From Trichoplusia ni (lineage: Eukaryota > Arthropoda > Insecta > Lepidoptera > Noctuidae): 64,000 bases of DNA. The translations under genes were made by a program, and so were the position numbers. Under the pieces are notes generated by a model, which was not told the origin of the DNA, made no database searches, and worked only from the letters and a program-made list of their open reading frames with translations. The stretch is from positions 2,170,001 to 2,234,000 of the forward strand of contig NC_039489.1 in assembly GCF_003590095.1 (NCBI RefSeq). The letters run 5' to 3'. Shown here piece by piece: positions 55,160 to 64,000 of this stretch (the first letter of the stretch is position 1; every line of letters begins with the position of its first letter).

Positions 55160-57006
55160 AGTGATGCTTCTTCGGCTGTGGAGGCATCAAGTGAATGTTC
55201 TACGCCTTCCTCCTTAAATGGTAGAAAAAGACGTCAGTTCAGTATAGATAGAACGAAGAAAAGGCGATTGAGAAATAAAGACAAGTGGATTGATACGAGA
55301 CGTAAATTACTATTAAATTCAGGTAAACAACATCAGTCCAGAAATAGAAAATTGCAACCTGATAAACAACTTAAGCATGTGGTATTTGCAAATTTAACTG
55401 TAGCGCAAAAATATCTCACGAAGATAGAAAACTTATCTTTGATCGTTTTTGGAATCTCTGTGATCACGAAAAGCAATGGGTTTTTATAGGTAAATATACA
55501 AAACGTTGTATGAAACGAAGAATTACTACAGAGAATGATTCTAAACGCCAATACAGTGTAAACTATACACTTCCAACAAATTTAAAAGAAACCAGCCCTA
55601 GAAGTATAAAAGTGTGCAAAACAATGTTTAAGAATACGCTGTCGGTAAGTAATCAGTTTATACAGAGTGCTCTTGATAAATATGATAAAAATACTGATAG
55701 CTGTGAAAAAGATTTCAGAGGTCGTCATAACAATAAAAACAAGGTTTGTACAGCCGCCATAATAAAAGGAGTGTGTGATCATGTCAACTCGTTTCAACCA
55801 GTGGAGTCACATTATACAAGAAAAGACACAAACAAAGTTTACTTGGCTGATTTAAATTTCTCCACAATGTTTAAGTTGTACCAGACTTGGGCAGAGGAAA
55901 ATAATATTGTGGAGAGAACAGCGCGCCAGTACCGAGATATAGTTAACAAGGAAATGAACATAGCCTTTTATATTCCTAAAAAAGATCAGTGCGACGTCTG
56001 TATAGCATTTAAAAATTGCCTTCCTTCACTAACCCCACAACAAGATGAGTACAATAAACATATTCAAGATAAAAATATAGCGAGATCTTTATAGAAACAA
56101 GACAAAAATGAAGCATCTTCTAACCCTGAAACTATAACTTCGGCCACCTTTGATTTCCAAAAAATTTTGTCGACACCACACGGAGAAACCAGTTCGTTTT
56201 ATTATAAGCGTAAACTTTCTGTTTTTAATTTTACTGTTTTTGATATGGGACTTAAAAAAGGAATATGTTATATGTGGCCTGAAACTATAGCTAAGCGGGG
56301 TTCGAATGAAGTGGCTAGTTGCCTTTATAATTTTATACAACAGTCATCTGATAGAGGCATCAAAGATATCCGCCTGTGGTCCGATAAATGTGGCGGTCAA
56401 AACAGGAACCGTATTGTATTTCTGATGTATGTATACTGCTCTCAAAAGTATAGCATTGATATTTGTCACAGATTTTTAGAAAAGGGCCACACTCAGCAAG
56501 AAGGCGATAGTGTCCACGCATTCATTGAGAAATCGTCGAAAAGAAAATTCATTTTTTGTCCTGAAGAATGGTATACACTCGTTCGGTGGTGTAAAACATC
56601 CGGCGATGCTTATGAAGTTATAGAAATAACACAAGACCAAATTTTAGATTTCAAAATGTGTTTAAATGATTTTAAATTGACAAAAAATACAGACAATGAG
56701 AATGTTAAGTGGAATCAAGTTCGAGAAATAGTCGTTAAAGCAGAAAATCCTTACGCCATATTTTATAAATATGACCTAAACGATGAAGAACCCAAGCGAA
56801 TTGACTTGGTGCGAAAAGTAACTACTCGTTCCCACCGTGGCTTTAATGATCCCAAAAAATCTTATGATGAACCCATCATAATAACAAGTGCCAAGTACAA
56901 AGATTTAATTACCCTTTGCCAGCAAAATCTGATACCTCCTAGGTATCATAACTTTTATAAAAAATTGAAACATAGTTCCTATACTGACGGTAATGAGACT
57001 GAATAA
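55160..57006 (+). pseudogene. DUF7869-like transposon gene, copy A
   Basis: Pieces in order: KRRQFSIDRTKKRRLRNKDK (basic N-terminus), DRFWNLCDHEKQWVFIGKY, TYTLP-like NYTLPTNLKETSPRSIKV, LNFSTMFKLYQTWAEENN, CDVCIAFKNCLPSL (zinc-like), VFNFTVFDMGLKKGICYMW, IKDIRLWSDKCGGQNRNRIV, CHRFLEKGHTQQEGDSVHAF and CQQNLIPPRYHNFYKKLKH. A 1-base shift near 55440 and a TAG at about 56092 break an otherwise continuous frame. The two conserved Asp (FDMG, WSDKCGGQN) and the GHTQQEGDSVH block look like an RNase H-fold nuclease core; the family role is not established. N-terminal exons may be missing. Confidence 0.7.
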
Positions 57007-57850
57007 TTGTTTAAGTATTGATACAGAGTTTTATCTTTGTTCCGAATTAGTTTTCTACTTACTTTTATTATAAGTGATAAAACTATTTTTATTAAAAAAA
57101 TGTACGAATAGAACGTACTTTAGAGGATTCATTTTTATTACTGTGTTATCTAAGACTGGTGTTATTTTTATATAAAGTTTAAAAGTTTAGAACCTTCTAG
57201 ATTTGATTTTAATTGTTTTTTTTTCAAACGAAGTTTGTATAATTTTACTGTTGAATTGTCAACCAAAGAATTAGCAATTACCTACCTCATAAATTATCAG
57301 TGACATTTTTATTGATTTTATTTCCAAAAATGTATAAGAAGTTACGTTTCTTTTATTACAATAAATGAATGATTCATAAATAAATATTTCATTTAACCTC
57401 CTTCTTAATCATGTTCCTGGCACCAAATCGACGACGTAGAAAAAGACATCTGCGCAGTTAAGTTCAAAACTTGGTGTATTTAAGATGTAAGACTGTCATT
57501 AACTAATTCTAATAATAGGAAGTGTTACACTTTTCGTTTTACTGAAATATACCAATCATACTTTACTAAATCTATTTTTTTTAATTCCCATGTAGAAACG
57601 ACCAAGTGGTAGTTAACACAGTTGTCTTTTTTTGAAGAGCAAAGTAGATACAGACAACTACAATATCTCGAAAATTAAACATAATTAGAAAAAACAAAAC
57701 ATACATGTGGATATATTATTAAATAATAAAGCAATGATGAAAATTTCAATAAATTTGGTTTAAAATTGACAAAATGGGAGCATTTTTTCCTATTATGCGC
57801 TCTCCTGTAAAGTAGCAGTTTTGTAGATGACTCTTTTTACTTTGCACCCG
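57007..57850 (+). repeat. 3' flank of copy A with subterminal motifs
   Basis: AT-rich, no gene. Copies of gacatctac or near forms, in both orientations, occur near 57445, 57652 and 57822. The block ctctcctgtaaagtagcagt at 57799 recurs at 60576 behind copy B. This is likely the element's 3' terminal region. Confidence 0.55.
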
Positions 57851-57967
57851 TCGAATATATTATTTTTCTCGTTCGTCGCCCGCCAGTGGGACATTAACAC
57901 AGCAGTTTAATTTTCTTTTATTAATGTAAGTGGATAAAATGTAATGTAATGTAATGTAAGTGTTGCC

Positions 57968-58064
57968 CGCGACTTCGTCCGCGTGGTTAGAAGATAAGTT
58001 ATGATTTAGATCTACCCCGTTTTTTCCACATTTTCCATTGTATCTTCGCTCCTATTAGTCGCAG
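57968..58064 (+). repeat. Lepidopteran dispersed repeat head
   Basis: tgttgcccgcgacttcgtcc from about 57960, continuing gattagatctaccccg-type sequence to tattagtcgcagcgtgatg, where Helitron coding begins. A short (taatg)n run precedes it. Confidence 0.7.
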
Positions 58065-59885
58065 CGTGATGCGTCGTTTCCAAATGACATCATTTGGAGT
58101 AGATCATGAGGTTGTTATGCCTGGATTTTCCAGTACATTTAAAATACAATGTCAAGTTTACCATAGGGTTGGGTCTTTACTGCCTACAAACGATCAGCCT
58201 AAATTTTTGCAAATTTATTTTGTGGGAGACGAAAATAGTGAAGTTAACCGCAGATGCCAAAATATTAATGGAGTTGAAAGGGATACTGTCTTAAAAATCC
58301 AGAGAATGTTGCACGAGCATACCTCATTAATACTTTCAAAATAGCATTAGAAAGAATGCCGGGAGAAGAATACAAGTTGATTATGCACCCTGACCGTACA
58401 CCAACTGGGGAACATGAAAGACGGTACAATGCACCGCTTATTAATGAAGTAGTAGCTGTAGTCACAGGCGAACAGTTTGCTTCCCGTGACATTATTTTGC
58501 ATGCCCGTAATGACATTTTAAGTAGGGTACCAGATACATACAAATTTTACGACGCATTGCAATATCCGTTGATTTTCAGCAAGGGGCAAGAAGGGTACCA
58601 CTTTCAAATACCCCAAGTCAGTCCTGGAATAGGTTTGCCTGTAAACAACAAAAAAGTCTCATGCATGGATTTTTATGCCTACCATATCATGGTTAGAGAA
58701 AATGATTTTAATATAATATCACGATGTAGACAACTGGCCAATCAGTTTTATGTTGATATGTATGTAAAAGTTAAAAGCGAACGATTACGATATATATCAT
58801 TAAACCAAAACAAATTGAGAGCGGAGAACTATGTCCATCTTCAAGATGCTGTGGCAAATGATGGTAATGTTAACCCTAACGATTTAGGTAAATTGGTAAT
58901 TTTGCCATCATCTTTTGTAAATAGCCCCAGATATTTACACGCTTATACACAGGACGCTTTCGCTTACGTACGTACATATGGTCGCCCCGATTTGTTCGTA
59001 ACTTTTACATGCAACCCAAGCTGGCCTGAAATAGTTGGAGAGTTGCTGCCGGGACAGAGGGCAATCGATAGAGATAACTTTACCGTGTTTGATATGGGTC
59101 TAAAAAAAGCTATTTTTTACATGTGGAATGAGACAACAGCTAGAAGGGGGTCAAATGAAGTATCCAGTTGTCTTTACAACTACATATAGAGAAAAAGCCA
59201 AGAGGGAGTGAAGGATATACGCTTATGGTCGGATAATTGCGGAGGCCAAAATCGTAACCTTATCGTTTTTGCTATGTATTTACTTGTGGCCAAAAAATTT
59301 GGTGTTCGCATTTGTCATAGATTTTTAGAAAAGGGTCATACGCAGCAAGAGGGTGATAGCGTACATGCGTTAATCGAACGATCCTCCAAAAATAAAATGA
59401 TTTTCTCGCCGCAGGAGTGGTATACGTGTGTACGCTGGTGTAAAACAAACGATCAACCCTATGAAGTTGTGGAGATAAACCAAAATGATATCTTGGATTT
59501 TAAGTCTACTCTTAGTCTTCACAAATGGGTAAAAAATGAGAAGGGGGAAAAAGTAAAATGGAATCAAGTGCGTGAAATAGTGGTGGAACACGATCAACCT
59601 AACAAAATATTTTATAAATACGATTTGAATGAGAGTTTGCCTATGTGTATTGACAGTTCCAAGAGGACAAGCAGAAGAGTTTTGCAAGTCAACAATAATA
59701 CACAACAACTTGGAAAAGTTTATGGTGAAATTTTACCTATTACTACGGGAAAATACAAGGACTTAATGTCTTTGTGCCAACAAAATTTAATCCCATCAAG
59801 ATACCATGATTTTTATAAAAACATTAAGCATAGTAGCGCCATAGAAGAATCAGAAGCTGTTGATGGCGCTGAATTCGATGAATAA
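58065..59885 (+). pseudogene. Helitron Rep N-terminal region fused in frame to a DUF7869-like domain
   Basis: 58065-59075 encodes RRFQMTSFGVDHEVVMPGFS, RTPTGEHERRYNAPLINEVV, YFDALQYPL-like YKFYDALQYPLIFSKGQ, MDFYAYHIMVREND and LFVTFTCNPSWPEIVGELLP, the Helitron-like N domain. One base is lost or gained near 58300. At about 59080, right after AIDRDN, the frame changes partner to FTVFDMGLKKAIFYMW and IKDIRLWSDNCGGQN-type sequence, matching copy A, and stays open to 59885 apart from one TAG (59187-59189) where copy A has a Gln codon. The Helitron HUH nuclease residues are absent. The fusion point has short microhomology (aactttaccgtgttt). Confidence 0.75.
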
Positions 59886-60640
59886 GTTAGTTTTTCGTAC
59901 CTAATCGTTAACGTTTTGATCTCGTTTTTCCTCCTATAAGTAAAAATAAGTAGTGTTTATGTTGCTAAGTTTAAAATATTGTTCTGTGTTTCTTTTTTAT
60001 TTTATTTCAGTTTGATATTTGCCTATCTGCCAATGATACCTTTGATAAAAAATAAATCATAGTATTATATTGCGTTTTTATTTACAATAATATATTTTAC
60101 GTGATTTGGTAACTAAATAAATGAGTTCAACTGATAGTAATAGATGGAGATAAGTTGTAGTTAACTCATATATTGATAATGTATAAAATGTTAAATGCAA
60201 AGTAAATAAAGACATCTACAAAATTTGGTCAAAAAAAGTAGAATACTGTTTGCATGTTGCTTAGAAGATGTTCTATAAATATCCTTAAATGTATTACAGA
60301 AGATTATTATATTACTTTATTAGATATTTTAAATGAAATGGGCACTTTTTTATCACACGTATAAACGGTTATCAGGCAGATGTCTTCTTCTACGTCAATG
60401 TTTTTTCAGAGTAAAAAAAGACATCTACATTATTTCAGTAAAACAACGATGTAGCGATAAAACCTATTACACAATTCATAAAGAAGGTTATTTTAAACTT
60501 TAAAGCATCATAGAAAATTTCAAGTTAATCGGTTCATAACTCGCAAAATAACCACGCTTTTAAACTAAATCTGCTCTCCTGTAAAGTTGCGATTTTGTAG
60601 ATGTCCGTTTCTACTTTGCTGCCATCGAAATGGTGTGGGG
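59886..60640 (+). repeat. 3' flank of the chimera with subterminal motifs
   Basis: Copies of gacatctac near 60211, 60379, 60420 and 60598 in both orientations, and ctctcctgtaaagttgcgat at 60576 shared with copy A. No gene. Confidence 0.55.
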
Positions 60641-60880
60641 TACCGCGCAAATCGCGGCCCGCCTCACACACATTTTTATTAGAGATAGGATATTATTTTT
60701 TTTTATTTTGCAGTTATTTACGTTAGTTAGGTTAAGTTGTTAATAAGTAGTTGTAATTGTGTCAGCAACTAAAAGTAAGGTGCCGCGCTATCGCCGGCAA
60801 AAATGGTCTGGGGTACCGCGCACATCGCGGCCCGCCCCACATACATACATTTAATTAGAAATAAGATTTTACATTTTTAT
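60631..60880 (+). repeat. Two tandem-like 173-bp monomers before a LINE
   Basis: tggtgtggggtaccgcgcaa at 60631 and tggtctggggtaccgcgcac at 60804 begin two similar blocks (atcgcggcccgcc, then cacatacatt). They may be promoter monomers of the following LINE or an unrelated repeat. Confidence 0.5.
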
Positions 60881-61948
60881 TGGTTATTTATATTTAATTA
60901 TCCTAACGTAGATTACTATCATATTTGTGTCCATTTTTAGAGTTTTTGTGTAGGGAAGTTACTAATTACGTAACGATAATTCGTAAATTGTAAATCTAAT
61001 GAAAGTTAAATAAATAAATGAAGGTTAAAGGGGTTCGCCAAGGGTAAAAACAACTCCGTTAAGATTCATATTGGAGTGGCGCACACGGCGGTAAAGTCTC
61101 GCTGTATAAAAGCAGCGGGGCTTTCCGTCGTAAGGCTTTCAACACTCGTTTCGTGCGGACGTCAGTACTCGTGCTCTCGTTCTTACGTAACTATTTACGT
61201 CAGTGATATTTCGTGGCGCACTCCGCGTCACAGCTCGTTTCGTGTTTGTGTTGTTGTTGTGTGCCGCGGGCTACTATTTATAGTAGTTCGTGTGTATACG
61301 CGCTTCACAGCACGTAAACAGTCGTTCCCTTGTTCTTTTTAGAACCTTGGGTCGGCAATCAAAAGTCGGCACTCGACGTGTCTTTTTAAAGACGTGTTCG
61401 AGGTCTTGTCGCATTCTCTTTTAGATACGTCATTGTAAATCCGCTGCTGTTGTTGTTATTAACGACTCAGTGGTACTCGGTGGATACCCTACGGTGTTAA
61501 CGAAGCCGAGTGGGTGTCGACCCACGCACCCGCCCCGTCCCTTCAGGTCAGGGCAGTCAGTTGGACGGGTCCGGATCAGTCGGCCTTGGGGGGCCTCCTA
61601 GTCGACCCCGGATATCGCCCACTTCCAAACCCTCCCCATCCCTAACCTCCTATTCGTGTGTGTTGTTTGAGTGGCAGCTCCGGCTTGTCGCTCTCTGCAC
61701 ACACGCAGTTAGGAAACCCGCTGCACAATAAGACTGACAGCGGGTATTACAAGCTTAGGGCACACCTATAGGTCACACCTCTCTGCCTACACCCGGCAGA
61801 GAGTCACACATACACTCACCCCCGGGTTAGTCCCACTCGGGGTTGTAGTAGGTCTATTAGGCCCGCTAGGACACGATTGCCGGGAGTTTCTTGCGGATTC
61901 TTCTCCCGGAACGTGCGCGTAACCGAATCCGCCAGGTAGGTTGCTAGG
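60881..61948 (+). promoter_or_regulatory. LINE 5' leader
   Basis: Upstream of ORF1. It includes ctgtataaaagcagcgggg (61102), and GC content rises sharply after 61500. No protein is recognised. The LINE start is not fixed; a transcription start near 61075-61140 is a guess. Confidence 0.4.
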
Positions 61949-63390
61949 ATGAATCGTCCCGCGCCTATCTTGTCCCAGCCAGTCGTCGAGGAGCTGTTGT
62001 CCCTCGTCGCGGCTCTCGCATGGGATGACCCTGCGCTAGTACGTAAGTACGGCGCTCGGTTCCCCAAGGCGTTCTCGGCAGCGTACTCGCCAACCCCCGC
62101 GCCCTCTGCGCCCCTTGCGCCCTCCGCGCTCCCCACGCCTTCTGCGCCCCTCGCGCCTTCCGCGCCCACTGCGCCTCTCGCGCCCACTGCACTCCCCGCG
62201 CAGCCCGCTCCGCCCGCCCCTAAGGCCAAGCCCGCGCGCAACTCTTGCGCCTCCCCCCCGCCCCGCCGCGCTCCCTCTGAGCGCCAAGTGTCCCCCGCCC
62301 CCAGCGCGCGCTCCAAGTCGCGCAGCCCGGTGCGCCCCACCCCCACCCCCTCTATCAGTCGCGCCGCCTTGGCCGACCACCCTCCCTTCGCCCATCTCGC
62401 ACCGGTTTTAGACGCGGAGATGGCTTCCGACTCGGAAGAGGTCCTCACGGAGTCCTCCTCCGAATCCTCCTCGTCCTCCTCTGCCGACAACTTCACGGTC
62501 GTCGGTAAGAAACGTTCGCGGAAAGCGAAGTCAAAATCCCAGGCGAAGGCCGCTAAGACCGAGGCCCCCTCGGCGTCCGCCCCTGCCTCAACCCCCGCCC
62601 CGCAGCTGCCGCCTCCCCGGCCTCAGCGGTCCCCTCCACTTCTGGTTCGCAGAGGGTCCACCCTCGCAGCCAAAAGCCCCCTCCGATTTTCCTTCACCAG
62701 AAGGAAAAATGGACAGAAGTGTCCTCGTGGTGCACCACGCATCACGTCCAGTTCACTAGTGGCCGTCTCGTAAAAGACGGCATTAAAATCGTAGTCCCGA
62801 CGTCTGGCGACTTTAGGTCGCTGACGGAGATGCTGCAGGCACGTCACCTGCAGTATCACACTTACGCCCTCCCTGAGGAACGCACCCTTAGGGTCGTCCT
62901 CAAGGGCCTCCCAGTCTCGCTCTCCACTAAGGAGATCGAAGATGACCTCACGGCGCAGGGCATCGCCGTGTCCAAGGTGCACCGTATGCACCGCACCAAA
63001 GGCCTAACGCCATACGAAATGGTATTGGCCGTCATTCCTCGATCCGCCGCCATGAAGGCAATCTTCCGTGTCAAGACAGTATGCCACCTGTCTGGCATCA
63101 CAGTCGAGACCCCGCATAAACGCGGTCCTCCCGGGCAGTGCCACAACTGCCAGTTGGACGGGCACGCCAGTACTTACTGCAAGGCGCGCGCCAGGTGCGT
63201 CAAGTGCCTAGGCGACCACGCCACGGCGTCCTGCCCCCGCCCCAAAATCCCAGTCCCAGACTCGGAGCCTCCGAGCTGCGTCCTCTGCGGAGAGCAAGGT
63301 CATCCCGCCAACTACCGCGGGTGCCCTAAGGCTCCCAAGAGCCGGCTTTCACCCTCCACGCCCAAGCGCCCCAAGCCCAATAAGGCGACG
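61949..63390 (+). pseudogene. Jockey-like LINE ORF1 (Gag-like), frameshifted and 3' interrupted
   Basis: MNRPAPILSQPVVEELLSLV starts a strongly Ala/Pro-rich, GC-rich region (about 62080-62400). Then come a Glu/Ser tract, a basic segment (GKKRSRKAKSKSQAKAAK), and a frame change near 62650. After that LHQKEKWTEVSSWCTTHHVQ and RTLRVVLKGLPVSLSTKEI belong to a PRE_C2HC-type region. Three zinc knuckles follow: CHNCQLDGHASTYC, CVKCLGDHATASC and CVLCGEQGHPANYRGC. Such proteins coat LINE RNA. The frame is cut near 63390 by another transposon, so ORF2 is not in the window. Confidence 0.85.
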
Positions 63391-64000
63391 CGGTGGAAAA
63401 ACTTTATTACGTGCCGGACATAAATATATTAAACGCAGAGAAAATAAAAATTCAAGTACTTGGCATTGTGTAAATAGGAGAAATAGTATTAAATGTAGTG
63501 GATATATAACTATTGAGAATACCAATAATACAATAATTAAAGATTATAAACACAGTGATCAGTGCGTGCCACATTTTGAAGACAATGAAGTTCAAATGGC
63601 TATAAGTGAGTGCAAAAAAGAAGTAAATTCAAATTACGGATCAGTCCAGAAAATTTTCGAAAAACACATGGGTAACTTAAAAGACAAAGGGTTACACCTT
63701 ACAGGAAATGTTCCTGACTATAAAAAATTAAAAACAGTATTATACAGACACCGAAATAAGTCGTTGAACGTACCAAAAACACAATTTAAGAATGTGGAAG
63801 AAATTATAATACCAGAAGAATTTAATAAGTATGTATTGGCTGATTATTGTAATGAAGACTGTAATCGAATAATTATATTTTCCTCGACAGAAGTAAAGGA
63901 ACATATAAAATGTGTAACGCATTACTTTGGTGATGGCACTTTCGACGGCTGCCCAAACCCATTCGAACAAGTTTATGTCATTCATGGAGACATGGGAAGC
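63391..64000 (+). CDS. Mutator-like transposase with FLYWCH finger, partial at window edge
   Basis: A frame open to base 64000 begins about GKTLLRAGHKYIKRRENKNS and has STWHCVNRRNSIKCSGYI with the later KHSDQC, a FLYWCH-type zinc finger. A helical part follows (VQKIFEKHMGNLKDKG, LKTVLYRHRNKSLNVPKTQF), then THYFGDGTFDGCPNPFEQVY, the start of the MULE transposase domain with its first catalytic Asp. The rest lies outside the window. The start codon is not evident; translation may begin at an upstream exon. It interrupts the LINE ORF1. Confidence 0.75.

Noticed and set aside
61816..62496. Long Gly/Ala/Arg-rich frame opposite the LINE ORF1
   Set aside because: It is the shadow of a GC-rich Ala/Pro-coding region; composition alone keeps several frames open.
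1..64000. CRISPR array, bacterial operons, rRNA
   Set aside because: No regularly spaced repeats, and introns, TEs and SINEs show an insect genome.

Overview
The window looks like a piece of a moth or butterfly (Lepidoptera) genome. It is made almost entirely of transposable elements and their remains, and I found no convincing host gene. The lepidopteran assignment rests on dispersed repeats containing the core tgttgcccgcgacttcgtcc (fragments near 6340, 10990, 50040 and 57968) and on a tRNA-derived SINE (38198-38452) whose body resembles lepidopteran SINEs. Element families are named from motifs recalled from family knowledge; no database search was run.

Layout. 1-2350: 5' end of a BEL/Pao retrotransposon on the minus strand. 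2751-6321: broken Ty1/Copia element. 6778-17379: one minus-strand Transib (RAG1-like) transposase split into two halves, with breakpoints that carry the same 11-bp repeat. Between the halves lie a THAP/P-element transposase gene whose six exons can be rebuilt (7798-12377) and a complete PIF/Harbinger element (12766-16226). 17407-20480: an unrecognised 380-codon reading frame, a solo-looking LTR, and a BEL integrase joined to Ty3/Gypsy protease and Gag. 20481-31560: a second P element on the plus strand, split by a full-length LINE (20953-29793), which is itself split by a second Harbinger element with 62-bp terminal inverted repeats (25182-28742). 31690-35905: hAT transposase split by a BEL element that carries a captured antisense reading frame. 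36188-50030: a graveyard of hAT, Copia, mariner, Transib, LINE, BEL, piggyBac and Helitron pieces. 50382-53382: a third complete Harbinger element, inserted at the end of a TTAA-flanked element (53386-55036). 55160-60640: two copies of a DUF7869-like gene, the second fused to a Helitron Rep N-terminal region. 60631-63390: 5' half of a Jockey-like LINE, interrupted by a Mutator-like (FLYWCH plus MULE) transposase that runs off the window.

How the genes work together. The three Harbinger elements each pair a DDE nuclease (plus strand) with a DNA-binding partner on the opposite strand (Myb/SANT-like or MADF-BESS), the usual two-protein arrangement. All six genes look uninterrupted once introns are removed. 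The LINE has ORF1, a possible readthrough extension and ORF2. Nearly everything else carries stops, frameshifts or truncations. The most unusual signals are the TGACTAG stop context between LINE ORF1 and a 173-codon extension, the Helitron Rep-DUF7869 chimera, and the antisense frame captured inside a BEL element.
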